33,170 nucleotides of DNA from an uncultured Terriglobus sp. (GTDB lineage: Bacteria; Acidobacteriota; Terriglobia; Terriglobales; Acidobacteriaceae), in assembly GCA_937873305.1 (NCBI GenBank), contig CALMOM010000197.1:1-33170 (forward strand). Reading direction: 5' to 3'. The position numbers were made by a program, and so were the translations under genes. The notes under the pieces were generated by a model. That model did not search any database and was not told the DNA's origin. It was given only the letters and a program-made list of their open reading frames with translations. Positions 1 through 8,607 of this stretch are shown here, piece by piece (the stretch's first letter is position 1; each line of letters begins with the position of its first letter).

Positions 1-78
1 GCTCACACGGTGCTGTGTAGATCGAAGAATGACACGTACGCACTAAGCGTGGACTTGTCTTTTCTGAACCGAGGCCGC

Positions 79-1440
79 TCAACGCACCTTCAGTGCTGAC
101 TGAGCTCGCTGTACAAGATCCAGTGCTTGCTGCGGGAACCATAATCCCGCAGCAGGATCAGAGACGCCCCAAAGTGGGTCGAATGTCGCTTGACTCGCAC
201 TATCCTTCGGCCATCCAGGTTGCGTGTAAGCGCTGTAGTCCCACGCGCGGACACCACCTGCGGCGTCGCAGGCTCCGTCAGATTGTCCCGGTGTCTTTAC
301 CCAGAGGTAGGCATCCAGAAGTGGGACACCGGTGTTCGCAGAGGGCTGATTGCCAAGGCCACGCCCCGGGGGATTGCACCAATTGCCATTACCTAAAGTT
401 TGGACTACCGCAGCAGGTTGGTTGTAAGGAGCCTTGCCATAGATGCTGGCATCGAGGGGGCCCTGCCCGTTGCGACTTGTATCAATGACAAAGTGGGTAA
501 TGGGACTGGCACCGCCCAAGTTCTGGGTGTACCACTGATCGGAGTAAGTCCAGGTAGAAATGTCATTTGGATTTACGATGCCTAAGGGCGAATAGTACTG
601 ACTTGCGCAGTAGTCGTAGTGGCCCAGGCGCCAGCCACCATCCGCAGAGTTCTGCCCAAATGCAACGCATTTGGAGATCCAGGTGCCGAATTTTTCCTCG
701 TAACTAGAGAGCCGGTAGTTCGAAACATTTGAAAAGAAGCCCTGCGCTTGCAGCAAGCCTCCCTTGACCAAGCGCTCTGACATATCGCCAACGCTGTGCC
801 AGGCGCTGTTGCCCGCGTCAAGGTAGACAGAGGTTTGCAGTCCTGTTTCGAGCTTGGTCACGGCATAGCTGATCTGGTTGTAGCGGTTAGCAGTGGCCTG
901 GGGAATGTTGACCTGCGCCGGGTTGTAACCACAGTCGCTCGGGAGGTTGGCGAGCGCGTCCGGCTCCACCAGCACCATTACCTTCTCGGATCCAATCGCG
1001 GTGACGACCGCATCGATCCAAGCCGTATAGGCTGCTGTGTCCTGAGCGCCCCCGGCAGAGTAGCTGCCGCAATCGCGCCCCGGGACGTTATACAGCACGA
1101 ATGTCGGTATCGCATGCTGCCGCCTTGCTTCATGCAAGACCTGAGTCACTGTGGAGATGACCTCCGATGAGGTGCCGCCTGTAAGCCAAACGGCTTGTGG
1201 AGTTGCCTCCATCTCTGCAATCAATACTGCGTTCCTAAGCTGCCCCTTCTCAAGTAGCTTAAGTGCTTGCTGTATCGAGCCGTCTGCAGGCTTGGGGACG
1301 AAGAAGCGCGTGTCCGCAGAAAGTGTCCTGTATGCCGGGTCCTCGGCGGCTTTAGCCTGGGGGACTGTCAATGCGCTGCAGAACAGGATGACTCCTACCA
1401 TCAGCTTTCCAAAAGTTGGCACATCCGTTTTAAGTTGCAA
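79..1440 (-). CDS. Secreted glycoside hydrolase family 6 (cellulase)
   Basis: This 453-aa protein is a GH6 enzyme (endoglucanase or cellobiohydrolase) that would hydrolyse beta-1,4-glucan with inversion outside the cytoplasm. Residues 11-31 form a hydrophobic signal peptide ending AKA before AEDP. GH6 landmarks appear in order: LYNVPGRDCGSYSAGG at about 116-131, whose Asp123 matches the catalytic acid region; VLVEPDALANLPSDC at about 156-170; HFVIDTSRNGQGP at about 317; and LDAYLWVKTPGQSDG at about 378, the region holding the conserved C-terminal Asp. No carbohydrate-binding module is present, and the length fits a single catalytic domain. The start is TTG, chosen because AGGAG lies 7-8 nt upstream; a downstream ATG at 1401 would shorten the basic n-region. 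It appears to be a stand-alone gene. Family assignment is firm; endo versus exo action cannot be told from sequence. Confidence 0.93.
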   Translation of the reverse strand: MQLKTDVPTFGKLMVGVILFCSALTVPQAKAAEDPAYRTLSADTRFFVPKPADGSIQQALKLLEKGQLRNAVLIAEMEATPQAVWLTGGTSSEVISTVTQVLHEARRQHAIPTFVLYNVPGRDCGSYSAGGAQDTAAYTAWIDAVVTAIGSEKVMVLVEPDALANLPSDCGYNPAQVNIPQATANRYNQISYAVTKLETGLQTSVYLDAGNSAWHSVGDMSERLVKGGLLQAQGFFSNVSNYRLSSYEEKFGTWISKCVAFGQNSADGGWRLGHYDYCASQYYSPLGIVNPNDISTWTYSDQWYTQNLGGASPITHFVIDTSRNGQGPLDASIYGKAPYNQPAAVVQTLGNGNWCNPPGRGLGNQPSANTGVPLLDAYLWVKTPGQSDGACDAAGGVRAWDYSAYTQPGWPKDSASQATFDPLWGVSDPAAGLWFPQQALDLVQRAQSALKVR

Positions 1441-1604
1441 AACACATCTCCTAACTCGCTACTCACAGAGGACGCTTATATGCTCATCAAGGAGCTTCTG
1501 TCAAGAGTTCCATGAGTGTTCCGAGCTAACGCAAACATTGCTCATTGGTGTTCGAGTGCTTGAAATCAGCAGAGGCACTTAGACGAGGTGGTTTGTTGTT
1601 GCTT

Positions 1605-1800
1605 AGCTGGAGCGTGCAACTTCATACGGAGTGCGGCACCATGCCAAGCCTTTTAGAATGCGGCAACTGATTAGCTGGATGTTACCCTCAGGCTGCAGAT
1701 GACCTGAGCGTTGCGCTTCGTTGACTACCTCTGCGGAAACGGCCTCGGCACCACGAGGATACTGGCGACGCGCTTACGGACGCTAAGAGTCGACTCTGCT
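1605..1800 (-). pseudogene. Remnant of a TetR-family regulator (C-terminal part)
   Basis: No intact reading frame is present, but the minus strand is clearly homologous to the C-terminal half of the intact TetR gene at 18417-19010. A 36-nt block (1684-1719) matches 18834-18869 with two mismatches, and similarity continues on both sides (SVRKRV against SIRERV; a GLAWC segment against EAWHG). Frame changes and a stop interrupt it. It is therefore a decayed relative of that regulator. The N-terminal helix-turn-helix is missing, and the upstream sequence is instead the start of a MerR gene. Limits are approximate. Confidence 0.6.
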
Positions 1801-1845
1801 CTGGATAGCGATGCTGACCCGCTTCTTTGCGCTCGCCGTGCAGAA

Positions 1846-1920
1846 TCAATCCAGGCTTTCGTAATAACGTACTGTGCGCGAAGTCACCTTGGTCTGCTTG
1901 GTGAATTCGCCTATGCGCAT
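1846..1920 (-). pseudogene. MerR-family regulator, N-terminal fragment
   Basis: From an ATG at 1920 the minus strand encodes 24 residues, MRIGEFTKQTKV followed by TSRTVRYYESLD, then a TGA. This is the canonical start of a MerR winged helix-turn-helix domain, whose RTVRYYES recognition-helix and wing segment is highly conserved. The rest of the protein is absent, and the sequence passes straight into TetR-like remnant DNA. The junction marks a past deletion or recombination. The fragment is too short to function. Confidence 0.6.
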
Positions 1921-1972
1921 CAAGGAATCCCTGCTTTTAGGGTATCTGCGCTCGGAGCCAACACGATCTCAC

Positions 1973-2422
1973 TCATGAGCACTCCCCCTGCCCTTCGTCA
2001 GTAAATAATCGCATCTTCTTTGGCACGGGTGCGCTCATGATGAACCGAAGGGAGTGTTGCTCCTGTCCGTCCAGGTGCTGCTCTCTCCAAAGCACCAGAA
2101 GGAACTCCGGCCAGTCATCCTGTACATAGTGCGTTCGAGTGACCTTCGCGTGGCACCCCAGACAGAGTGTCAGCATCTTGCCCGGGTCGCTGTTCCCCGG
2201 CTCGCGATGGTGCACTGCTACGGACCGCTTGCCACGCTTCGTCGTCATGCAGCCAGGTACGCGACTCCGGAAGTCATCCCGCTTCAAGATTTCCTCGCGA
2301 TGGCCACCAAAGTATTCCTCGTCCTGCCGCTTGAGGGTGTAGCACGGTGCACAGAGCCCTTTTGCCAGGACCTTCGCGTTGCCGCAAGGACAATGCATCA
2401 CAAGCTGCCGCGGATTCCTCAT
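1973..2422 (-). CDS. Zinc-ribbon HNH endonuclease (cassette copy 1)
   Basis: This 149-aa protein has an N-terminal zinc-ribbon-like segment (C11, C13, C24, C27) followed by an HNH nuclease core with His71-His72 and the CLGCH motif (C87, C90, H91). It probably nicks or cuts DNA. A paralogue at 19223-19666 shares the same layout (HCPCGNAKVLA, CYTLKRQDEEYFGG, WREQH). In this copy the first metal-binding pair of the core is damaged: where the paralogue has C53 and C56, this one reads RSRVPGC with an insertion, so zinc binding may be impaired. It lies directly downstream of a serine recombinase on the same strand, with ATG overlapping the end of that gene, so the two were probably cotranslated. 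The pairing recurs at 19.2-20.1 kb, which suggests a two-gene mobile cassette. Activity is uncertain. Confidence 0.8.
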   Translation of the reverse strand: MRNPRQLVMHCPCGNAKVLAKGLCAPCYTLKRQDEEYFGGHREEILKRDDFRSRVPGCMTTKRGKRSVAVHHREPGNSDPGKMLTLCLGCHAKVTRTHYVQDDWPEFLLVLWREQHLDGQEQHSLRFIMSAPVPKKMRLFTDEGQGECS

Positions 2423-2423
2423 C

Positions 2424-2963
2424 TCAGGCCTCCGCCCTAGTCCGGTACCGATGCAGCGTCATGCGTGAAATGCCAAACTCACGCGCCAGCACCGAGGGTT
2501 TCTCGCCGGCTGCCAGTTTGGTAACGAGCGTTGTAATGACATCTGGGCTCAGAGTCGCAGGTCTTCCCTTGTAGACGCCCCGACGCTTCGCCAGTGTTAT
2601 TCCCTCACGCTGCCGCTCGCGGATCAACTGCCGCTCGAACTCCGCGATAGCGCCCATGACGCTCAGAAGCAGGTTCGCCATGGGCGAGTCCTCTCCGGTG
2701 AAGACCAGGTTCTCTTTTCGAAACTCGACACGGATGCCGCGCTCCGTAAGGCCAAAGACCAGCTTCCGCAGATCATCCAGGTTCCGGCCGAGTCTGTCCA
2801 TCGAATGGCACACAACCGTGTCGCCCTCACGGACCGTGCGTTGCCGGTCGATTTTGAAGATGGGGAGACCGTTTTCCGGACGGGCATCGGGTGCCTGTTC
2901 AGCTCTCAGCTCTTCCTCTTTCTCAAGGCTTCCGAGGCTTCTACACCGGCAAGCCGGAGACAT
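2424..2963 (-). CDS. Serine recombinase (resolvase/invertase), N-terminally truncated
   Basis: From VREGDTVV onward (DNA about 2843 downwards) this is a Tn3/Hin-type serine recombinase: CHSMDRLGRNLDDLRKLV carries the conserved catalytic Arg motif, SPMANLLLSVMGAIAEFERQLIRERQREGI is the E-helix region, and a C-terminal helix-turn-helix follows (VLAREFGISRMTLHRY). The first roughly 60 residues of a normal recombinase, including the YxRVS catalytic serine, are missing. The first 40 or so codons of this open frame are instead antisense to the coupling-protein gene, so the N-terminus shown is an artefact of fusion. The protein would bind DNA but not cleave it. It overlaps the HNH gene downstream by a few bases. 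Compare the second copy at 19663, which is also broken near the same place. Confidence 0.75.
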   Translation of the reverse strand: MSPACRCRSLGSLEKEEELRAEQAPDARPENGLPIFKIDRQRTVREGDTVVCHSMDRLGRNLDDLRKLVFGLTERGIRVEFRKENLVFTGEDSPMANLLLSVMGAIAEFERQLIRERQREGITLAKRRGVYKGRPATLSPDVITTLVTKLAAGEKPSVLAREFGISRMTLHRYRTRAEA

Positions 2964-4708
2964 TTACAGACGTAGCCATGAGCCGCTGGCTGCGCGGTGC
3001 GATCTTCGAGGGTGACAGCTTTGTCGCCTCGTACGCTGCCAGTCTTGAATGGGCCGCACTCTCGCTTGTAGCCCTACTCGGGGTGAGCATTCCAGCGGAT
3101 ATGAAGAGGTTCCGCGAGATGAAATATGGCCGGCTGCTACGCGGTCCAGTCCTTATGAACCCCGAAGAGTTCGTGCGCAAACAGAAGGGCGATGGCATCG
3201 GGTTCAACACAACGGAGATGCAGGGGAAGATTCGCATTCCAGCCAAGAAAGAGGCGCAGCACTTCCTCATGATGGGCGATACCGGCGTTGGGAAAACGCA
3301 GTTGATAACCCAACTCCTCATGCAGGTTGCCGAGCGCGGAGACTCCGCGGTGGTCTACGATCCAGCGACAGAGTACGTCCAGAAGTTCTTTGACGCGGAG
3401 CGCGGCGACGTCATTCTAAACCCCTTGGACGCGCGTTGCCCGTACTGTGGTCCAGCCCAGGAGATTGAGTCCAACGCTGAAGCGGATGCCGTCGCCGCCT
3501 CGCTCTACCAGCCGACCGGTGAGAGCAAAGACGAGTTCTTTCACCAGACGCCAGCACAGATTTTTGCCCACCTTCTGAAGTACGGGCCGACGCCCCACCA
3601 GCTCGCCGATTGGCTTGCCAGCGACAAGGAGTTGCTGGCAAAGGTGGAGGGAACCGAGATGGCGTTCTACATCGACCAGAACGCAGGACCGCAGCGGGCC
3701 GGTGTGCTTTCTTCGCTGGGAATCGTGGCGAAGTCGTTCCGGCTCCTGCCAACAAAGAAGGAGGCCCATGGCGAGTGGAACGCTCGCTCCTGGTCGAAAA
3801 CGCGCAAGGGTTGGGTGTTCATCACGTCGCGCCCGACCGAGCGGAACACGCTCCGTCCGTTGCACTCCCTTTGGATTGACCTGCTCGTAATGCGGTTAAT
3901 GAATGAGCCCGCCCCGAACCAGAAGACAGTCTGGTTCGTGATCGACGAGCTGGCCAGTTTGCAGCGTCTTCCGCAGCTCCACACCGCTCTAACCGAGGCC
4001 CGGAAATCCAAGAACCCGATGGTACTCGGATTCCAGGGCAGGGCACAGTTCCAAGCCATCTACGGTGACAAGCTGGCCGAGGTTATGGTCTCCCAGCCCG
4101 CAACCAAGCTCTTCATGAAGTCGGCCGAGCCGAAGGCTGCGGAGTGGATCTCCAACGCCATCGGTTACGTCGAGATCGAGCGCGTGAAGGAGACGAAACA
4201 TGACGGCGCGAAGCAGGGTCGGAACTACTCTCTTGACCGGCAAATCGAGCCGCTGGTGATGGAATCACAGATCACCGGCCTAGACGACCTGCACCCCTAC
4301 CTGAAGCACGGAAACAACGTAGCACGCTTCGATTTCAAGTACGTCAGCCTGCCCAAATCAACGCCCGGCTTTGTCAGTCGCGCGGGTGCGGAAGGGGAAC
4401 TGAGCTTCGATCCCGACACGCTGAAGCCCCGTCCTCCAAAGAACAAACCCGCGCCCAAACAAGCAGATGCGCCGGCAGAACCGGCGCCCTCACCGAATGA
4501 AGTTACAGCCCCAGTCGAAACAGCCAAAACAATGAGGCAGAAGACGCCGAGGCGGTTGTCCTACCACCGGGCGGCGAGGTCGGCACGGAGGCTACCGAGC
4601 ACCGGAAAGTCAGAAAGTCTCGCAAGAAAGCACAGCCGAAAAGGTACAGCCCGAACCGAAAACAGAGGAGGAGACCGTTCAGGAAGAGTGTCTATCCAGC
4701 GAGCTTGA
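2891..4708 (+). CDS. TraD/VirD4-type conjugative coupling ATPase (5' truncated, frame-damaged)
   Basis: This is a type IV secretion coupling protein, the inner-membrane hexameric ATPase that feeds the relaxase-DNA complex to the mating channel. Visible features are a hydrophobic segment near residues 53-65 (SLEWAALSLVALLGV), Walker A at about 127-134 (GDTGVGKT), and Walker B at about 347-352 (VWFVIDE) followed by the LxxLPQLHTALTEARK helix typical of TrwB/TraD. The listed start is a GTG; an in-frame ATG at 2978 is an alternative. Coding similarity continues upstream in another frame back to about 2843 (VDFEDGETVFRTGIG, then a hydrophobic stretch), where it meets the truncated recombinase, so the natural 5' end is lost. 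The charged C-terminal tail also leaves this frame at about 4530. A relaxase gene follows, the usual order. It is probably non-functional unless the frame breaks are sequencing errors. Confidence 0.82.
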   Translation: MPVQLSALPLSQGFRGFYTGKPETFTDVAMSRWLRGAIFEGDSFVASYAASLEWAALSLVALLGVSIPADMKRFREMKYGRLLRGPVLMNPEEFVRKQKGDGIGFNTTEMQGKIRIPAKKEAQHFLMMGDTGVGKTQLITQLLMQVAERGDSAVVYDPATEYVQKFFDAERGDVILNPLDARCPYCGPAQEIESNAEADAVAASLYQPTGESKDEFFHQTPAQIFAHLLKYGPTPHQLADWLASDKELLAKVEGTEMAFYIDQNAGPQRAGVLSSLGIVAKSFRLLPTKKEAHGEWNARSWSKTRKGWVFITSRPTERNTLRPLHSLWIDLLVMRLMNEPAPNQKTVWFVIDELASLQRLPQLHTALTEARKSKNPMVLGFQGRAQFQAIYGDKLAEVMVSQPATKLFMKSAEPKAAEWISNAIGYVEIERVKETKHDGAKQGRNYSLDRQIEPLVMESQITGLDDLHPYLKHGNNVARFDFKYVSLPKSTPGFVSRAGAEGELSFDPDTLKPRPPKNKPAPKQADAPAEPAPSPNEVTAPVETAKTMRQKTPRRLSYHRAARSARRLPSTGKSESLARKHSRKGTARTENRGGDRSGRVSIQRA

Positions 4709-4778
4709 CCGGCCCAAAGCCGGACCGGAGAAGCGGCCCGCCCAGCAGCCGGATTACCACCAATTCAGCCGAATGTAG
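4531..4778 (+). pseudogene. Displaced C-terminal tail of the coupling protein
   Basis: After the AAAA run at 4526-4529 the natural-looking tail continues in the -1 frame (NEAEDAEAVVLPPGGEVGTE). After a second AAAA run at 4639-4642 it continues in the next -1 frame (KVQPEPKTEEETVQEE) to a TAG at 4776-4778, ending YHQFSRM, 18 nt before the relaxase ATG. One extra A in each run would restore a single frame. The undisturbed frame instead gives an Arg/Ser-rich tail ending at 4708. Confidence 0.6.
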
Positions 4779-4796
4779 AGAAACGACCCCGCTCAA

Positions 4797-7700
4797 ATGC
4801 TCACAATTTCCCCAGCGCTCAAGGCCGGACAAGCCGCCACATATCACAAGCTCGACTATGCCTCTTCGACCCAGAGTTACTGCCAGCAGGACGAAGAAGT
4901 GAAGGGCGAATGGAGAGGTGAGCTGGCAGCTTCGCTCGGACTTTCCGGCGAGGTCAGCTCGCTTGCCTTCAACCGTCTTGCCGAAGGACAGCACCCGGAG
5001 ACGGGTGAGCAGATGGTGAAACATCGTGACGCCCAGGAATACAAGAACCCGGACGGCTCGACCACAAAAGCGGTCGAGCACCGGGCCGGATGGGACGCAC
5101 AGTTCGCGCCTTCCAAGTCTGTTTCTTTGACCGCTCTGATGGGCGGGGATGAGCGAGTTCGGGAGGCCCATCGTGAAGCCGTGAGCGTTGCCCTTGCCGA
5201 GCTGGAGCGGTTTACCCAGGCGCGGATCGGCGGCAACAACCCCGCCGAAACTACCGGGAAGTTCGTAGCTGCCACCTTTGAACACGACACCGCCCGTCCA
5301 GTGGACGGCTACGCCGCGCCACAGCTCCACACCCACGCCGTCATCTTCAACGTGACCGAGCGAGCGGACGGTTCCACCCGAGCCTTGCAGGAGAAGGCAT
5401 TCTTTGAAAGCCAGAACTATGTGACCGCCGTCTACCAAGCCGAGCTATTCCAAAGGCTCAAGACCCTTGGATACGAAATGGAGGCGGGGAAGAGCGGCGC
5501 ACCCGAAATCAAGGGCTACTCTGCGGAGTATCTGGAGGCGTCCAGCCCCCGCTCCGCGCAGATCAGGGAGCACATGGAAAAGGCCGGCTTCACAGGACCA
5601 GGAGCTGCCCAGATTGCCGCCCATGCCACTCGCGAAGCCAAGCAGGACCTCACGCCTGCCCAGGTCCTAGCAGCCCATCGCGACCTCGCAGCCACCTACG
5701 GCAACCAGCATGAGACTGTCATCAGCGCAGCCCGGAGTCGTGCCAGAGAGAATGCGGTTACACCGGAGCGCTCCGATCAGGCGAGGGAGGCCATCACATA
5801 CGCGAAAGCCCACGCCTTTGAGCGTGAAGCCGTCGCGGACGAGAGGGTCATTTTGAGGGACGCCCTTCGCCGAGGCATGGGAGACGTGACCTCCGCCGAG
5901 ATCCGGCAGGAGTTCCAAGCCAGGCAAAAAGCTGGTGAGTTCCGTTCCGTAGAAAGCCCCAAGTATGCCTCCGCTGGCCGGTTCACCACGCCGGAAACCA
6001 TCGCGCAGGAACGGGCAAATATCAACCATGTTCTCCAGGGCAGGAACACCGTTTCTTCCATCACAACCGCAGCCATGGCCGAGGAACAGGCCAACTCACG
6101 CGGCTTCCTAAACGACTCCCAGCGCCGTGTAGTGGAAGACATTCTGACCTCACGAGACCGGGTCCATGGCTTGCACGGCCTAGCCGGAACCGGCAAGACG
6201 ACCACCCTGGAGACCATCCGCGAAGGCGCGGAGAAAAGCGGCTACACGGTCGAAGGTTTCGCGCCCACGTCGAAGGCAAGCGGCCAACTCCGCGACGCAG
6301 GGATTGAGGCCAACACGCTGCAGAGTTTTCTCCAGCGCAAGACCGCAGCCGACCCGGACGCCCGCCATCTCTACCTGCTGGACGAATCCAGCCTGGCTAG
6401 TTCCAAACAGATGCGGCAGTTTCTCGACAAGGTAGGCCCCAATGACCACATTGTGGTGATTGGCGACGTGCGGCAGCACCAGGGAGTGGAGGCCGGACGA
6501 CCGTTCCAGCAGATGCAGGATGCCGGAATGCGGACCGCGCAGCTTGACCAGATCGTGCGGCAGAAGGACCCGGAGCTGCTGCGCGCGGTCGAACATCTCG
6601 CCCAGAATGAGACCGAACGCGGCGTCGCGTTGCTTCGCGAGCAGGGCCGGGTTACAGAGATTCCCAACGGACCGGAACGCATTCAGGCAATCGCCCGCGA
6701 CTACGCGACTAAGCCGGAAAGCACCATCATCGTCTCCCCAGACAACAAAGGCCGTCAGCAGTTGAATGAGGCGGTGCGCGTGAAACTGAAGGAGAAAGGC
6801 ATCCTCTCCGGCCAGGCCGAGACGTTCCGCACGCTCACAAATCGTAACGATATGACCGGCGCGGAGCGGACCTGGGCAGCTCGTTACGAGGTCGGGAACG
6901 TCCTCCAGTACACCACCGGCAGCAAGGCCGAGGGCATCGCCAAAGACAGCTACGCTATCGTCCGAAGCGTGGATACGGCAGCGAACCGGCTCACCGTCGA
7001 GTTGGAGAACGGAAAGACCGTCAGCTACGATCCAAAGCGGTTGCGCGGGGTGAACGCCTACCGGGAAAGCGCCAGGGAGTTCGCCGCTGGCGATCGGATT
7101 CAGTTCACGACAAACGACAAAAAGCTCGACATTCGGAACCGTGATCTTGCGACTGTCGTTTCCGCCGAGCCAGGCCGGATGAATGTGCGGATGGACGGGA
7201 AGGGCGAGCGCTCCGTCACCTTCGACCCGGCCAAGCTGCGCCAGTTTGACCATGGCTATGCTGTCACGTCGCACAGCTCGCAAGGGTTGACCCAGGACCG
7301 AGTTCTGGCGAACTTCGACACCGGCACCGCACGCTCTTTAGTGAACACTAGGCTTGCGTATGTTGCCGTCTCGCGTGCGTCCCAGGATGCTCGCATCTAC
7401 ACGAACGACGCCGATTCACTAGGCAAGCGGCTTGCGGTTGATGTTTCCAAAACTGCCGCCATCGAGATTCCACGAGCCGAGGTGAAGACGGAGCTTCGCC
7501 AGACAATCGAGGACCTAAGAGCAGAGAAAACAGACGTATTTATAGATAGGCTCAAGGACCAGGGCAAGGTCCACCAGCACGCCCAGCCTGCCGAACGGAT
7601 CTCCGCAGTCGCGAAAGAGTACGCTACTACGCGGGACCGGACCGTTGTTCTATCAGAAAAGCAGGCGGATCGAGCAGCCATCACAGCCCAGATTCGGGCC

Positions 7701-8417
7701 GAGCTGCAGCAGGCAGGCCGACTTGGCAGGGACCAGGGCGACCGTCTAGTGTTGAAAGAGCAGCATTTCAAGCAGGCTGGCCGGGCAGCAGATTACAAAC
7801 CCGGCGACGTGATCCAGTACGGTAAGGGCAGCCCGAAACATGGGCTTCTGCCGAAGACCGAGGCCACCGTAGAAGCCGTGGACTCGCGCCGTAACCTAAT
7901 CATTGTAAGAACCGGCCAGGATGATCTAGTCACCTACAGCCCGTCCCGCTTGAAGACCGCGACCAACGATTCCAAGGTTTACCGCCCGGAGCTGCAACCT
8001 ATCTCTCAGGGCGAGCGCATCCGCATTACGCGGAATGACAAAGAGCTAAACGTTCGAGCTGGTGACTTCGCGACCGTGACCAGGATCGACGACAGGGGTG
8101 GCCTAAAGGTTCGGCTGGACAGTGGGAAGGAAATGGACCTCACCGCGAAGCAGGCCCGGCACGTTGAGCATGGCTATGCCGTCGAAAGCGCCCGCCGCGT
8201 TTCGGCCGAGCGGTTCATCGTCACTGGTGATGCAACGCAGGCCAAAGCCCTAAGAAGTGTTCCCGTCCACGCGCGGGACTTCTCTATCCACACCACGGCC
8301 CCAGCGGTTCAGCAGCAGAAAGCCCCCGAGCGGGAGAAGACACCACAGCACGAACAGGCACAGAAACCGCCGCAGCGGGAAATTCAGCGCGGCTACGGTA
8401 TCGGCCTAAGCCTCTAA
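4797..8417 (+). CDS. MobF/TrwC-type conjugative relaxase with SF1 helicase
   Basis: This 1206-aa relaxase would nick the transfer origin, bind the 5' end through a tyrosine and unwind the plasmid strand. N-terminal tyrosines 16, 21 and 28 are candidate nucleophiles. The three-histidine metal site reads EHD then PQLHTHAVIFN at about 174-183. The RecD/TraI-like helicase follows: Walker A GLAGTGKTTT at about 459-468, DESS at about 528, GDVRQHQGVEAGRPF near 559, and the late motif TSHSSQGLTQDR near 822. From about 915 to 1150 the protein repeats the region from about 612 to 835 (IxAxAxxYAT, a GDVIQY/GNVLQY block, then HGYAV), but the second copy lacks the SHSSQG motif. The gene begins 18 nt after the reconstructed coupling-protein stop. 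No other transfer genes are visible, so this is a mobilization remnant or one edge of a larger element. Confidence 0.92.
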   Translation: MLTISPALKAGQAATYHKLDYASSTQSYCQQDEEVKGEWRGELAASLGLSGEVSSLAFNRLAEGQHPETGEQMVKHRDAQEYKNPDGSTTKAVEHRAGWDAQFAPSKSVSLTALMGGDERVREAHREAVSVALAELERFTQARIGGNNPAETTGKFVAATFEHDTARPVDGYAAPQLHTHAVIFNVTERADGSTRALQEKAFFESQNYVTAVYQAELFQRLKTLGYEMEAGKSGAPEIKGYSAEYLEASSPRSAQIREHMEKAGFTGPGAAQIAAHATREAKQDLTPAQVLAAHRDLAATYGNQHETVISAARSRARENAVTPERSDQAREAITYAKAHAFEREAVADERVILRDALRRGMGDVTSAEIRQEFQARQKAGEFRSVESPKYASAGRFTTPETIAQERANINHVLQGRNTVSSITTAAMAEEQANSRGFLNDSQRRVVEDILTSRDRVHGLHGLAGTGKTTTLETIREGAEKSGYTVEGFAPTSKASGQLRDAGIEANTLQSFLQRKTAADPDARHLYLLDESSLASSKQMRQFLDKVGPNDHIVVIGDVRQHQGVEAGRPFQQMQDAGMRTAQLDQIVRQKDPELLRAVEHLAQNETERGVALLREQGRVTEIPNGPERIQAIARDYATKPESTIIVSPDNKGRQQLNEAVRVKLKEKGILSGQAETFRTLTNRNDMTGAERTWAARYEVGNVLQYTTGSKAEGIAKDSYAIVRSVDTAANRLTVELENGKTVSYDPKRLRGVNAYRESAREFAAGDRIQFTTNDKKLDIRNRDLATVVSAEPGRMNVRMDGKGERSVTFDPAKLRQFDHGYAVTSHSSQGLTQDRVLANFDTGTARSLVNTRLAYVAVSRASQDARIYTNDADSLGKRLAVDVSKTAAIEIPRAEVKTELRQTIEDLRAEKTDVFIDRLKDQGKVHQHAQPAERISAVAKEYATTRDRTVVLSEKQADRAAITAQIRAELQQAGRLGRDQGDRLVLKEQHFKQAGRAADYKPGDVIQYGKGSPKHGLLPKTEATVEAVDSRRNLIIVRTGQDDLVTYSPSRLKTATNDSKVYRPELQPISQGERIRITRNDKELNVRAGDFATVTRIDDRGGLKVRLDSGKEMDLTAKQARHVEHGYAVESARRVSAERFIVTGDATQAKALRSVPVHARDFSIHTTAPAVQQQKAPEREKTPQHEQAQKPPQREIQRGYGIGLSL

Positions 8418-8512
8418 TCGTATTGCTGTAATTACATACATACACCCGTCGCCGGAGCGGTGCGAAATGTGGAAGACGCTGGCAGCATCGGCGTCTCCCA
8501 ACGGGCTGTGCG

Positions 8513-8543
8513 AAGGGTGGGACAGATTCATCGTTCCACCCTT
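8513..8543. terminator. Stem-loop after the relaxase gene
   Basis: An 11-bp stem (8513-8523 with 8533-8543, one G-T pair) encloses a 9-nt loop. It lies between the converging relaxase and DUF3224 genes, so it could end transcription from either side. No T-run follows on either strand, so it may instead be an intergenic repeat or an mRNA-stabilising hairpin. Confidence 0.4.
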
Positions 8544-8607
8544 TGCATGGGCCGGTCATTTCCACGATTGAGGTGTGATTGCTTCCAAGTAGTCAACTTG
8601 TCATTCC

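Noticed and set aside
1..78. Feature downstream of the GH6 gene
   Set aside because: No gene, hairpin or repeat is visible in these bases.
4526..4642. Programmed -1 frameshifting at the two AAAA runs in the coupling protein
   Set aside because: Neither run matches an efficient slippery heptamer, and no stimulatory structure is evident; a lost A is simpler.
6180..7283. Long open frame (367 codons) on the minus strand inside the relaxase gene
   Set aside because: Antisense shadow of a well-supported helicase region in high-GC DNA; no domain, no ribosome site.
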